Source of the DNA: Cognatiluteimonas profundi
GTDB taxonomy: Bacteria > Pseudomonadota > Gammaproteobacteria > Xanthomonadales > Xanthomonadaceae
Assembly: GCF_009792795.1 (NCBI RefSeq)
Contig: NZ_VKHQ01000009.1
Span: forward strand, 377-64,376
DNA length: 64,000 nt
Reading direction: 5' to 3'
The notes under the pieces are model-generated. The model did not search any database. It was not told the origin of the DNA and saw nothing but the letters and a program-made list of their open reading frames with translations. Below, piece after piece: positions 9,319-17,272 of the stretch. Positions within the stretch are counted from its first letter, which is position 1. Every line of letters begins with the position of its first letter. The position numbers and the translations under genes are program-made.

Positions 9319-12300
9319 ATAACCTGCACCGGGAGCGCCATTTCGAGCGCGAGATCTGCGAGCACCTCGCGGCCCACGGTTGGCTATATGCCGAAGGCGA
9401 CGCCGCCGGCTACGACCGCCAGCATGCGGTCTACCTGCCGGACCTGCTAGCGTGGATCGAGACGACGCAGCCAGACAGTTGGCAGCGGCTGGCCAAGACG
9501 CACGGTCCGCAGCTGGGCGAGAGACTGGCCGAGCGCATCCGCAAGAATCTCGACGAGCGCGGCACGCTGGACGTACTGCGTCGTGGCGTGGAGATGCTTG
9601 GCCTGAAGGAACCACTGTCGCTGGTGCAATTCAAGCCGGCGCTGGCGATGAATCCATTGATCCAGCAGCACTACGCTGCCAACCGCCTGCGCGTGGTGCG
9701 TCAGGTCAAGCACTCGCTTAACAACCCCCAGGACTGCCTCGACCTTGTGCTGTTCGTCAACGGCATCGCTGTGGCGACAGCAGAACTGAAATCCGATTTC
9801 ACCCAGGGCGTGGGCGATGCGGTCGATCAATACCGCTTTGACCGCCATCCGCAACCCAAAGGCGGCTTGGCCGAGCCGCTGCTCGGGTTCCCGGGTGGCG
9901 CGCTGGTGCACTTCGCGGTCAGCCAGGCCGAAGTGATGATGACCACGCGCCTGTTGGGCGCATCAACGCACTTCCTTCCGTTCAATCGCGGTAACAAAGG
10001 GGCAGCGGGCAACGAGCCAAACCCCAACGGCTTTGCCACCAGCTATCTGTGGGAAGAAGTGTGGGAACGTGAGAGCTGGCTGGAGATTCTCGGCCGCTAC
10101 CTGATCGGCAAGCGCGACGACAAGAAGCAGCTCAAGAGCGTTATCTTCCCGCGCTATCACCAACTCGACGCCACCCGGAAGCTGGTGGCCGACGTGCAGG
10201 CGCAGGGAGCGGGGCAGCGTTATTTGATCCAGCATTCGGCGGGATCTGGCAAGACCAATTCCATCGCCTGGACCGCGCACTTCCTGGCCGACCTGCACGA
10301 CGGCGCGCATCAGAAGCTCTTCGACAGCGTACTGGTGGTGTCCGACCGAAATGTGCTGGATGCGCAGCTGCAGGAGGCGATCTTTGATTTCGAGCGCACC
10401 ACCGGCGTGGTTGCCACCATCACCAGCGAGCACGGCAGCAAGAGCGCGCAGCTGAGCCAGGCGTTGAAGGACGGCAAGAAAATCATCGTCTGCACGATCC
10501 AGACCTTTCCCTTCGCATTGCAGGCCGTGCAGGAACTTGCAGCAACCGAGGGCAAGCGCTTTGCGGTGATCGCCGACGAGGCGCATAGCTCGCAGACCGG
10601 CGAAGCCGCAGCCAAGCTCAAGCAGCTGCTCAGCGCGCAGGAGTTGGCGGAACTGCAGGACGGCGGCGAGATCGATACCGAAACAATCATGGCCGCCAAT
10701 ATGGAAGGGCGGGCGGGCGGTAAGGGCCTGACCTATGTGGCATTCACCGCTACCCCCAAGAGCAAGACGCTCGAGCTGTTCGGCCGCCCCGGCCCGGATG
10801 GATTGCCGCAGGCATTCCATGTGTATTCGATGCGGCAGGCAATCGAGGAGGGATTCATCCTCGACGTGCTGAAGAACTACACACCGTACGACCTTGCGTT
10901 CCGGCTGGCGCACGACGGGCAGGAGATCGACCACAAGCAGGTCGAGCGCAGCGCGGCGATGAAGGGAATCATGCAGTGGGTGCGCCTGCACCCGTACAAC
11001 ATCGCTTCCAAGGTGCAGATCGTTGTCGAGCACTACCGCGAGAACGTTCAGCCGCTGCTGGAGGGCAAGGCCAAGGCGATGGTGGTAGTGGGGTCGCGTC
11101 GCGAAGCGGTGCGCTGGCAGAAGGCGATCCGCGGTTACATCGAGCGGCAGGGTTATCCGCTGGGCGTGCTGGTGGCGTTCTCGGGTGAGATCAACGACCC
11201 CGAGAGTTTCCCGGAATCCGTCACTGAAACCAGCAAGCTGCTCAATCCGGGCTTGAAGGGACAGGACATCCGCGAGGCCTTCGCCAAGCCTGAGTACCAC
11301 CTGCTGTTGGTCGCTAATAAGTTCCAGACCGGCTTTGACCAGCCGCTGCTCTGCGGCATGTACGTGGACAAGATGCTGGGCGGCATCCAGGCCGTCCAGA
11401 CACTCTCACGCCTCAATCGCGCGCATCCGGGCAAGGACACGACCTACATCCTCGACTTCGTCAATGACGCAGCCGAGGTCCTCAAGGCATTCAAGACCTA
11501 CTACGAGACCGCAGAGCTTGAGGCCACGACCGATCCGCACCTGGTCTATGACCTACGCGCCAAGCTGGACGCCTGCGGCCACTACGACACCTTCGAAGTT
11601 GAGCGCGTTGCCAAGGTGGAGACTGATCCCGCCGGCACGCAGGCCCAACTCAGCGCCGCGATCGCTCCAGTCGCCGATCGCCTGCTCAAGCGCTATAAGG
11701 CTGCGCAGCAGGCGAAAACGGCTGCCCAAGCCGATGGTGACGACAAGGCAGAGCAGGCTGCCAAGGACACGCTGGAGGCGCTGGTGCTGTTCAAGAACGA
11801 CATGGGTGCTTATGTCCGCCTCTATGCGTTCCTGTCGCAGATGTTCGATTACGGCAACACTGACATCGAGAAACGTTTCATTTTCTTCAAACGCCTGAGC
11901 CCGCTGCTGGAGTTTGGCCGCGAGCGCGATGAGGTTGATCTGTCCAAGGTTGTGCTGACGCACCACACCCTGCGCAGCAGCGGGAAGCAACTGCTCAATC
12001 TCAATGCCGATGGCAGCTACAAGCTGCAGCCGCTGGAGGCCGTCGGTAGTGGTCACCTGCAGGAAAAACAGCAGGCTTACCTGGCCGAGATCATCGAGAA
12101 GGTCAATGGATTGTTCGAGGGTCAGCTCAGCGACGACGACCAGCTCGTTTACGTCAATGGCGTGCTCAAGGGAAAGCTGCTGGAAAACCAGACCCTAGTG
12201 CAGCAGGCAGCCAGCAACAGCAAAGAGCAGTTTGCCAATTCCCCTGATCTAAAGGATGCGTTGCTGCACGCGATCATGGATGCGCTGGACGCGCACAACA

Positions 12301-12443
12301 CGATGAGCAGCCAGGCATTGGGGTCGGAACGCGTGCGCGATGGGCTGCGGGACATTCTTCTTGGGCCAGCGCAATTGTATGAAGCGTTGCGGTTGCAGGG
12401 GCGACGAGATGCATCCTCATTGCAGGTGCCCAGCCTTCCATGA
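9315..12443 (+). CDS. hsdR: Type I restriction endonuclease/translocase subunit R
   Basis: 1042 aa from the ATG at 9315, overlapping the preceding stop. The N-terminal nuclease domain carries the PD-(D/E)xK signature around DLVLFVNGIAVATAELK (E157, K159). The superfamily 2 motor follows: Walker A GSGKT with K313, then DEAH at 421-424, and FTATP downstream; a second RecA-like lobe contains the LNRAHPGKD region. The C-terminal ~200 residues are helical and should dock onto the methylase core. It translocates DNA and cleaves unmodified DNA far from the target. The stop overlaps the next gene by ATGA (12440-12443). No truncation or missing residue was seen. Confidence 0.97.
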   Translation: MNNLHRERHFEREICEHLAAHGWLYAEGDAAGYDRQHAVYLPDLLAWIETTQPDSWQRLAKTHGPQLGERLAERIRKNLDERGTLDVLRRGVEMLGLKEPLSLVQFKPALAMNPLIQQHYAANRLRVVRQVKHSLNNPQDCLDLVLFVNGIAVATAELKSDFTQGVGDAVDQYRFDRHPQPKGGLAEPLLGFPGGALVHFAVSQAEVMMTTRLLGASTHFLPFNRGNKGAAGNEPNPNGFATSYLWEEVWERESWLEILGRYLIGKRDDKKQLKSVIFPRYHQLDATRKLVADVQAQGAGQRYLIQHSAGSGKTNSIAWTAHFLADLHDGAHQKLFDSVLVVSDRNVLDAQLQEAIFDFERTTGVVATITSEHGSKSAQLSQALKDGKKIIVCTIQTFPFALQAVQELAATEGKRFAVIADEAHSSQTGEAAAKLKQLLSAQELAELQDGGEIDTETIMAANMEGRAGGKGLTYVAFTATPKSKTLELFGRPGPDGLPQAFHVYSMRQAIEEGFILDVLKNYTPYDLAFRLAHDGQEIDHKQVERSAAMKGIMQWVRLHPYNIASKVQIVVEHYRENVQPLLEGKAKAMVVVGSRREAVRWQKAIRGYIERQGYPLGVLVAFSGEINDPESFPESVTETSKLLNPGLKGQDIREAFAKPEYHLLLVANKFQTGFDQPLLCGMYVDKMLGGIQAVQTLSRLNRAHPGKDTTYILDFVNDAAEVLKAFKTYYETAELEATTDPHLVYDLRAKLDACGHYDTFEVERVAKVETDPAGTQAQLSAAIAPVADRLLKRYKAAQQAKTAAQADGDDKAEQAAKDTLEALVLFKNDMGAYVRLYAFLSQMFDYGNTDIEKRFIFFKRLSPLLEFGRERDEVDLSKVVLTHHTLRSSGKQLLNLNADGSYKLQPLEAVGSGHLQEKQQAYLAEIIEKVNGLFEGQLSDDDQLVYVNGVLKGKLLENQTLVQQAASNSKEQFANSPDLKDALLHAIMDALDAHNTMSSQALGSERVRDGLRDILLGPAQLYEALRLQGRRDASSLQVPSLP

Positions 12444-12856
12444 AGACATCGCTCACCGAAGCATTTGCCAAATTCGGCGCGACGTTGCGGAATCCGCAAT
12501 GGTCCGTAAGCGCCTGGGCACCAGACGGATCGCTCGTCGTCAGTCTTTGGGCGCATCACACGCGGCGGAACGCGCCGCCCGGCACCATGGAATTCGAGGA
12601 TCGACTCGATCGGTGGAGCGGACCTGGGAACGGCGAGTTACGCAGGAACGTTCTGCTCGCGCATCAGCAGCAGTCGCCTGTCAGGCTGGTGCTGGTCCGA
12701 ACCGTTGAGACTGGCCGGGTGCAGGCTGGGGAAGATGCAAGCAAGATCCCCAAGACCTTCGCGGCACGGGAAGACCTGATAGGCAAGGTCATACGTGCTG
12801 ACGATGTCGGCTTTGTGATTCAGTTTTGCGAGATTGGTGCTTCCCAATGTCAATGA
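12440..12856 (+). CDS. Unknown protein downstream of hsdR
   Basis: 138 aa, starting in the hsdR stop codon (ATGA). It opens with a helix (KTSLTEAFAKFGATLRN), then a beta-rich middle (WSVSAWAPDGSLVVSLWAHH) and a basic/hydrophobic core (SPVRLVLVRTVETGRV); the last third contains KTFAAREDLIGKVIRADD. No catalytic motif or membrane segment is evident. Small genes of this kind trail type I restriction operons in other bacteria, but I do not recognise a named family. The junction to the next tiny gene is again ATGA (12853-12856). Confidence 0.8.
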   Translation: MKTSLTEAFAKFGATLRNPQWSVSAWAPDGSLVVSLWAHHTRRNAPPGTMEFEDRLDRWSGPGNGELRRNVLLAHQQQSPVRLVLVRTVETGRVQAGEDASKIPKTFAAREDLIGKVIRADDVGFVIQFCEIGASQCQ

Positions 12857-12981
12857 ACGACGAGAGCGAAAGGTTCGGGCGAGGGATCGATTTTGCAATC
12901 GATCTGATCATGTTGCCGTTTCGTGTGATGTTCTGGTTTTTGGCAGTGACCTTGCGGACTATTTTCAGGCTCAAGTCATGA
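12853..12981 (+). CDS. Tiny membrane protein 1 of the restriction operon
   Basis: 42 aa from the ATG at 12853, which overlaps the preceding stop. An alternative in-frame ATG lies at 12847. An acidic/polar N-terminus (MNDESERFGRG) is followed by one hydrophobic aromatic-rich stretch (about residues 13-35, with DLIMLPF and VMFWFLAVTL) and a basic end (RTIFRLKS), giving a predicted single membrane span with the basic end inside. It is shorter than automated gene callers usually accept. Support comes from the unbroken ATGA coupling on both sides and the clear membrane-protein composition. Family unknown. Confidence 0.65.
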   Translation: MNDESERFGRGIDFAIDLIMLPFRVMFWFLAVTLRTIFRLKS

Positions 12982-13121
12982 ACAGGCTGGGTTTCCTTGT
13001 TTTCGTTCTCGGATTTGTTGTCGGCAGCTGGGCGATTTCGTTGGTGGGCTTCCTCATCTATGAATTTTCTCGCCCGATCGCATTGCTGGCGTTCTTCAGT
13101 TCAGGTAGGCGTGGCGGATAG
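12978..13121 (+). CDS. Tiny membrane protein 2 of the restriction operon
   Basis: 47 aa. Its ATG overlaps the stop of the preceding tiny gene (ATGA 12978-12981). Almost the entire chain is hydrophobic: LGFLVFVLGFVVGSWAISLV and then PIALLAFF, with a short basic tail (SGRRGG). It could cross the membrane once or as a hairpin. It is the last gene of the island; a REP element begins 45 nt later. The pair of hydrophobic mini-proteins recalls effector or toxin-like membrane peptides seen in abortive-infection systems, but no family was recognised. Confidence 0.65.
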   Translation: MNRLGFLVFVLGFVVGSWAISLVGFLIYEFSRPIALLAFFSSGRRGG

Positions 13122-13165
13122 ATGGGGCTTGGGTGAGTGGCTTCGGCCGACTCCCACGAGAGCAG

Positions 13166-13232
13166 GGGCTCGCGGCTGAAGCCGCTCCCACAAGTCCCTG
13201 CTGAAGATCGCGACTCACGTCGCTCGCACAGG
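13166..13232. repeat. REP-type repeats, two copies
   Basis: Two elements in reverse orientation compared with the first array: one of GGCTGAAGCC type (13166-13195) and one of GACTCACGTC type (13207-13232). They close the right border of the restriction island. Confidence 0.75.
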
Positions 13233-13274
13233 GGTCGGTCCAGCGTCAGCGCGAGACATCCAGAACGACGTGCC

Positions 13275-13967
13275 ATGACAAAGCCGATCACCCTCACGAT
13301 CGATGGCGGACAAACCGTCTCCGCCCTATTGCTGACACCCCCCAACCCCCACGCCTGCTACATCCTCGCCCACGGTGCAGGCACCGGCATGACGCATCCC
13401 TTCATGACCGCCGTCGCCACCGGCTTGGCTTCGCGTGGCATCGCTACGCTGCGTTACCAGTTCCCCTACATGGAGCGCGGTTCGCGTCGACCCGATACGC
13501 CACGCGTCGCGCACGCCACCGTGCGTGCGGCCGTTGAGGAAGCTGGGCGTCGGTTGCCCGGGTTGCCGCTGCTGGCCGGTGGCAAATCCTTCGGCGGTCG
13601 CATGACGTCGCAGGCGCAGGCGGAATCGCCGTTGCCGGGCGTGCAGGGCCTGGTGTTCTTTGGGTTTCCTTTGCATGCGGCTGGCAAGCCGTCGGACGAG
13701 CGTGCTGCGCATCTGTCGGATGTGGGGGTGCCGATGTTGTTTTTGCAGGGGATGCGGGACGCGCTGGCGGATACGGGGTTGCTGAAGTCAGTGGTGAAGC
13801 GGCTTGGGAAGCTGGCGACGCTGCATTTGGTTCCGGATGCGGATCACTCGTTCCATGTGCCTGCACGGTCCGGGCGCACGGATGCGGAGGTGATGGGGGA
13901 GATGCTGGATGTTGTGGCGCGGTGGGGTGGTCGTTTCGTCGGTTGGGGAAAGAGCTCGCGGCTGTAA
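13275..13967 (+). CDS. Alpha/beta hydrolase of the KANL3/Tex30-like group
   Basis: 230 aa from the ATG at 13275. The frame is open further upstream, but that part translates REP sequence. An oxyanion-type motif LAHGAGTGMTHPF is at 32-43, and the nucleophile elbow GGKSFGG places S105. D162 (in LQGMRDALAD) and H191 (in DADHSFH) complete a plausible triad. The arrangement matches small cytosolic serine hydrolases related to dienelactone hydrolases; the substrate is unknown. The last codons (GKSSRL, stop TAA) are encoded by the first part of a REP element, so the C-terminus has been set by a repeat insertion. Confidence 0.88.
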   Translation: MTKPITLTIDGGQTVSALLLTPPNPHACYILAHGAGTGMTHPFMTAVATGLASRGIATLRYQFPYMERGSRRPDTPRVAHATVRAAVEEAGRRLPGLPLLAGGKSFGGRMTSQAQAESPLPGVQGLVFFGFPLHAAGKPSDERAAHLSDVGVPMLFLQGMRDALADTGLLKSVVKRLGKLATLHLVPDADHSFHVPARSGRTDAEVMGEMLDVVARWGGRFVGWGKSSRL

Positions 13968-14460
13968 GCCGCTCCTACGAAGGGCTCGGAGTTCGTTCGT
14001 TGGTGTGGTTGTTATCGCGACTGACGTCGCTCCCACAAAGACCTGGTTGGTGGCGGGAGATGCCGGTGCTACAGGATGGGCGAAGAGCTCGCGGCTATAA
14101 GCCGCTCCTACGAAGGGTTGGGGGATTGTCGCTGGGTTGCTGTCGCGACTTCCGTCGCTGCGCGCCGCCTCAGCGCTTGGCAGCCATGAATGTTCGGCGC
14201 GCCGTCGCGCGCGCTGAATCGGTTGCTGTGGTGATGCGAGTCTTACGGTCGCGGCTTACGCCGCTCCTACGAAGATCCAGGGCTCGCGGCTGACGCCGCT
14301 TCTACGGGCGACGCGGGTGGCGTCCCTACTTCCGTCGCTCCCACAAGGGCCGAGTGATTCGGCATTGCGCAGAGCTCGCGGCTGAAGCCGCTCCCACAGG
14401 GGTGGTCAATCCGCAATGAGCGAATGTGGTCGCGGCTGAAGGCGCTCCGCGCCGCCTCGG
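13952..14460. repeat. REP-dense intergenic region, about nine copies
   Basis: Copies, mostly in reverse orientation, lie near 13952, 14014, 14085, 14141, 14247, 14281, 14329, 14373 and 14429. GGCTGTAAGCC-type and GACTGACGTC-type elements alternate. Two copies of the composite 57-bp repeat are interspersed. The region between the hydrolase stop (13967) and 14528 contains no supported gene. Confidence 0.85.
14156..14214 (-). repeat. Composite 57-bp repeat, copy 2
   Basis: Reverse orientation: CGCTGCGCGCCGCC at the left, CGCGCCGTCGCGCGC at the right, with CCATGAATG in the core. A REP half (TCGCGACTTCCGTCGC) is fused to its left end. Confidence 0.6.
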
Positions 14461-14500
14461 CAATTGGTAACCCTGAACGTTCGCCGCGCCGCCGCGCGCC
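14443..14500 (-). repeat. Composite 57-bp repeat, copy 3
   Basis: Same layout as copy 2: CGCTCCGCGCCGCC, a core with CCCTGAACG, then CGCGCCGCCGCGCGCC. It is again fused to a REP half (GTCGCGGCTGAAGGCGC) on the left, so the repeat and the REP junction recur as a unit. Confidence 0.6.
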
Positions 14501-14527
14501 TTGGGAGTCGTTGCAGAAGGGCCGGTA

Positions 14528-15253
14528 CTAGACAAGCATCCGCTTGTCGTGCAGGCGCCCGTAGAGAGGACGGCAGGTTTCCGCGACATCAGCGGCTTCG
14601 CCGGACAGTTGCACGTCACGCGCGACCGGCGCCTCGAACCCCGTTGACTCCCACACATGCGCATACCAGTGCGGGGCCCAGATGCCGTCGCTGTCGCGCG
14701 GGCCCTTGGGCCAATGCAGCATGCGGTCGGTGAAGTCGATGCCGAGCCAGTCGCACAGCGCGCGCAGGTGGCCTTCGGGATTGCGCAGGAAATCCCCGGC
14801 GTCGATGATCGGCGGGGGCACGCCGGCCGCGCTGAGTTCGTCGTATAGGGCGACCTGCTGCGGCAGGCCGATGTCATCGGCGGTGACGGTGGCGCGCGAC
14901 TTGATGTAGGACGCGACGACGTCGCGCGGGTCGCGGATCAGCAGCACGTTGCGCAGTTGCGCGATCCAGCCGTGGTCGATGTGCGGCAGCAGGTGGTGGG
15001 TCATGTGTTTCTGGTACCAGACCGGCGCGCCACCGGGGGCGGGGCCGAGCAGGGTGGCGACGACGCGCTGCCAGTCGGTCTCCCCGGTGGCGATGACCTC
15101 ATCGCGCCCGGGATGGTCCAGGCCGGTGTGCGCCAGGTAGTGCGCGTACAGCGGTTCGTCGCTGACCGCGCAGTCGCCGCGGTTCTCCCAGGCCCGCATC
15201 ATCGCGGTGGAAATGTTGCGCGGGCCGGACCACATGGCGATGCGCAGGGTCAT
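14528..15253 (-). CDS. Sulfotransferase-like P-loop protein
   Basis: 241 aa. The N-terminus MWSGPRNISTAMMRAW (7-22) matches the 5'-phosphosulfate-binding loop of PAPS sulfotransferases, and RDPRDVVASYIKSR in the first half matches the 3'-phosphate site. The fold is that of the sulfotransferase/P-loop family; the acceptor is unknown. It begins inside the stop codon of the upstream aminotransferase gene (ATGA, 15250-15253), so the two are translated together. This pairing suggests an amino-acid-derived acceptor or intermediate, which is inference. Confidence 0.85.
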   Translation of the reverse strand: MTLRIAMWSGPRNISTAMMRAWENRGDCAVSDEPLYAHYLAHTGLDHPGRDEVIATGETDWQRVVATLLGPAPGGAPVWYQKHMTHHLLPHIDHGWIAQLRNVLLIRDPRDVVASYIKSRATVTADDIGLPQQVALYDELSAAGVPPPIIDAGDFLRNPEGHLRALCDWLGIDFTDRMLHWPKGPRDSDGIWAPHWYAHVWESTGFEAPVARDVQLSGEAADVAETCRPLYGRLHDKRMLV

Positions 15254-16194
15254 CGTGGTGACACCGTCGCGCGGGCAGTGACGTCGCGCGCGACCAGGGC
15301 CTGGTACAGCGCCTGCAGGCGTTCGACCATCGGGCCGCGTGCCGTGCCACGCTCGCCGATCCTGCGTCCGTCGATCGTGTGCACCGGCACCACGCCGGCG
15401 AAGGTGCCGGTGACGAAGGCTTCATCGCTTCCGTAGACGTCGGTGAGGCTGAAGGACTTCTCGAACACGGGGATGCCGTTGTCGCGGCACAGCGCGATGA
15501 CATTGGCGCGGGTGATGCCGCCCAGGCAGTACTGGCCGGTCGAGGTCCACACCTCGCCCTTGCGCACGATGAAGAAGTGCGTGGAGTTGCAGGTGGCGAC
15601 GAAGCCGTGCGGGTCCAGCATCAGCGCTTCGTCCGCGCCGGCGGTGGTGGCCTGGATGCAGGCGGTGATGCAGTTGAGCTTGCTGTGCGAGTTGAGCTTG
15701 GGATCCTGCACGTCGGGCGCGCCACGGCGCACGTGCACGGTGAACAGCGTGAGGCCGCGTTCGGCGGTCTCGGGCGATGCGGTCTTGTATTCGGGGATGA
15801 TGACGATGGTGGCCGGGCCGACGACGACGCGCGGATCCTGGTAGGGCGTGCGCTTGACGCCGCGCGTGACCATCAGCCGCACGTGCACGCCGTCGCCGTG
15901 CATGCCGTTGGCATCGAGCGTGTCGAGGATGGCGCGCGTCAGCTGCGCGCGGTCGAGGCCGATGTCGAGCATCAGTGCCTTCGCGCCTTCGTACAGGCGG
16001 TCGAGGTGCGCGTCGAGGAACAGCGGTTGGCCGCCGACCACGCGGAAGCCTTCCCACACGCCATCGCCGAGGACGAAGCCGCTGTCGAAGACGGACACCA
16101 CGGCTTGTTCGCGCGGTTTCAGCACGCCGTTGACCGAGATCAGGATGTCGGCATTGCGCGGATCGTCGGCGGAATGCTGGGTGCCTTGCGTCAT
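15250..16194 (-). CDS. Class IV aminotransferase (branched-chain/D-amino-acid type)
   Basis: 314 aa from the ATG at 16194 (GGAG upstream); the open frame extends far upstream without a gene-like sequence. Features of the PLP fold-type IV family: VSVFDSGFVLGDGVWEG near the start, the probable PLP lysine in NSHSKLNCITACIQ, EALMLDPHGFVATCNSTHFF, and GGITRANVIALCRDNGI; the end contains EAFVTGTFAGVVPV. These enzymes move the amino group between branched-chain or D-amino acids and 2-oxo acids. The sequence alone does not separate IlvE-like from D-amino-acid transaminase function. It is the first gene of a two-gene operon with a sulfotransferase-like gene. Confidence 0.9.
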   Translation of the reverse strand: MTQGTQHSADDPRNADILISVNGVLKPREQAVVSVFDSGFVLGDGVWEGFRVVGGQPLFLDAHLDRLYEGAKALMLDIGLDRAQLTRAILDTLDANGMHGDGVHVRLMVTRGVKRTPYQDPRVVVGPATIVIIPEYKTASPETAERGLTLFTVHVRRGAPDVQDPKLNSHSKLNCITACIQATTAGADEALMLDPHGFVATCNSTHFFIVRKGEVWTSTGQYCLGGITRANVIALCRDNGIPVFEKSFSLTDVYGSDEAFVTGTFAGVVPVHTIDGRRIGERGTARGPMVERLQALYQALVARDVTARATVSPR

Positions 16195-16383
16195 GGGGAG
16201 CTCCGGTGGCTGGGGGAGATGGTAGCCGCTGTGCCCTGCGTCGAGCCGGTGCGGTGCGTCAATTGCCCAGGATGACCGCCGCTCGCGCGGTGGCCCGCCT
16301 GCCACGGGGCGGTGCGACCGGGTGACACTGCTGTTCATCGTTGATCGGTAGCATCGAACGATCGTTTCACACAGAGGTCCACC

Positions 16384-16650
16384 ATGTCCGATGAATCCCC
16401 AAAGACCCCGCTGGACCACATCACCGACACCCTGTCGCAGCTCAAGGAGATGCGGCACTACTCCAGGAACAACGTCGAGCTGCTGACCACCCAGTGGCTG
16501 ATGTTCGACGGCGAACTGTCCGAGCTCGGCCGGGCGGACAAGATCGAAGACCTGATGGTCCGCCAGGGCGAACTGCACGATTCGCTGGAAACGGTCATCA
16601 CCAACCTGGAAGAACTGCAGGTCGAGTTGCGGCCCCCGTCGGAGGAGTGA
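16384..16650 (+). CDS. Small acidic helical protein
   Basis: 88 aa, AGAGG upstream of the ATG. The sequence is acidic and almost wholly helical, with heptad-like spacing (LSQLKEMRHYSRNNVELL, LEELQVEL) suggesting a coiled coil or helical bundle. No family is recognised. It stands alone, divergent from the aminotransferase gene. Confidence 0.7.
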   Translation: MSDESPKTPLDHITDTLSQLKEMRHYSRNNVELLTTQWLMFDGELSELGRADKIEDLMVRQGELHDSLETVITNLEELQVELRPPSEE

Positions 16651-16942
16651 CGCGTCGCGTGATGCAGTCGCGGACGTGCGTCGCGTCAGGCCAGCAGTGC
16701 GGCGCCTCGGGTTGGAACCGGATCCTCGCGGAGGGGGGGATGGTCGGCCACATGGCCGATCACCCGCATCGATCCCCGGCAGGTGCTGGCGTGACGCCCG
16801 ACGCCTATTCCAGGCTGGGCCGATGAACGGTCCTGGAGACTGCCGAGGCTGGGTGGGGCGATCCGACGCGGTGGATGAACGGCGGCCTGCGATGCATTCA
16901 GCTGTGACCACCCCATCACCTCTGCGGGGCCACGGTCGAGCG
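16651..16942. other. Gene-free stretch with a palindrome
   Basis: No gene is supported here. A near-perfect palindrome, TCGGCCACATGGCCGA, lies near 16744-16759 and could be an operator or simply a hairpin. Confidence 0.35.
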
Positions 16943-17185
16943 ATGAACAGCGGAATCAACGTCATGCACATCGGCAAGATCCTCCATATCAGCTCGCGCG
17001 GCCGCATCCAGGTGCAGATCCCCGGGCGCATCGTCCATGCGCAGATCATCAGTGGCGGCGGTCAGTGCGGCGACGATGTCGAGGGCTACATGAAGCCCGG
17101 ACTGTGTACCTGGATGAACTCCCTGCATCGCCGCATGATCGTCGACGTGGAGTCACCGCAATCCCTCGAGCCGGTCGCCGCCTGA
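16943..17185 (+). CDS. Small protein of unknown function (uncertain)
   Basis: 80 aa from ATG 16943, or 73 aa from ATG 16964. The chain alternates strands and basic residues (GKILHISSRGRIQVQIPGRI, VHAQIISGGG) and ends LHRRMIVDVESPQSLEPVAA. Two cysteines are present and no known motif. The codon pattern looks coding and the frame ends just before a pair of hairpins, which supports it moderately. Confidence 0.45.
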   Translation: MNSGINVMHIGKILHISSRGRIQVQIPGRIVHAQIISGGGQCGDDVEGYMKPGLCTWMNSLHRRMIVDVESPQSLEPVAA

Positions 17186-17194
17186 CATCGACGC

Positions 17195-17247
17195 TGCGAT
17201 CCCGTTGAGGGGATCGCATCTGGTCGACTCGCCGCCGATCGGCGAGT
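17195..17247. terminator. Two adjacent hairpins between convergent genes
   Basis: A 9-bp stem TGCGATCCC/GGGATCGCA (17195-17218) and an 8-bp stem ACTCGCCG/CGGCGAGT (17227-17247) lie between the plus-strand frame ending at 17185 and the minus-strand gene ending at 17273. Neither has a clear T-run, so intrinsic termination is only a possibility. Confidence 0.4.
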
Positions 17248-17272
17248 GACCGTATCGCCAGGGCAGTCGATC

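Noticed and set aside
16195-17049. Upstream extension of the aminotransferase frame to 599 aa
   Set aside because: The added 285 residues are low-complexity and cross the divergent 88-aa gene; a good ribosome site precedes ATG 16194.
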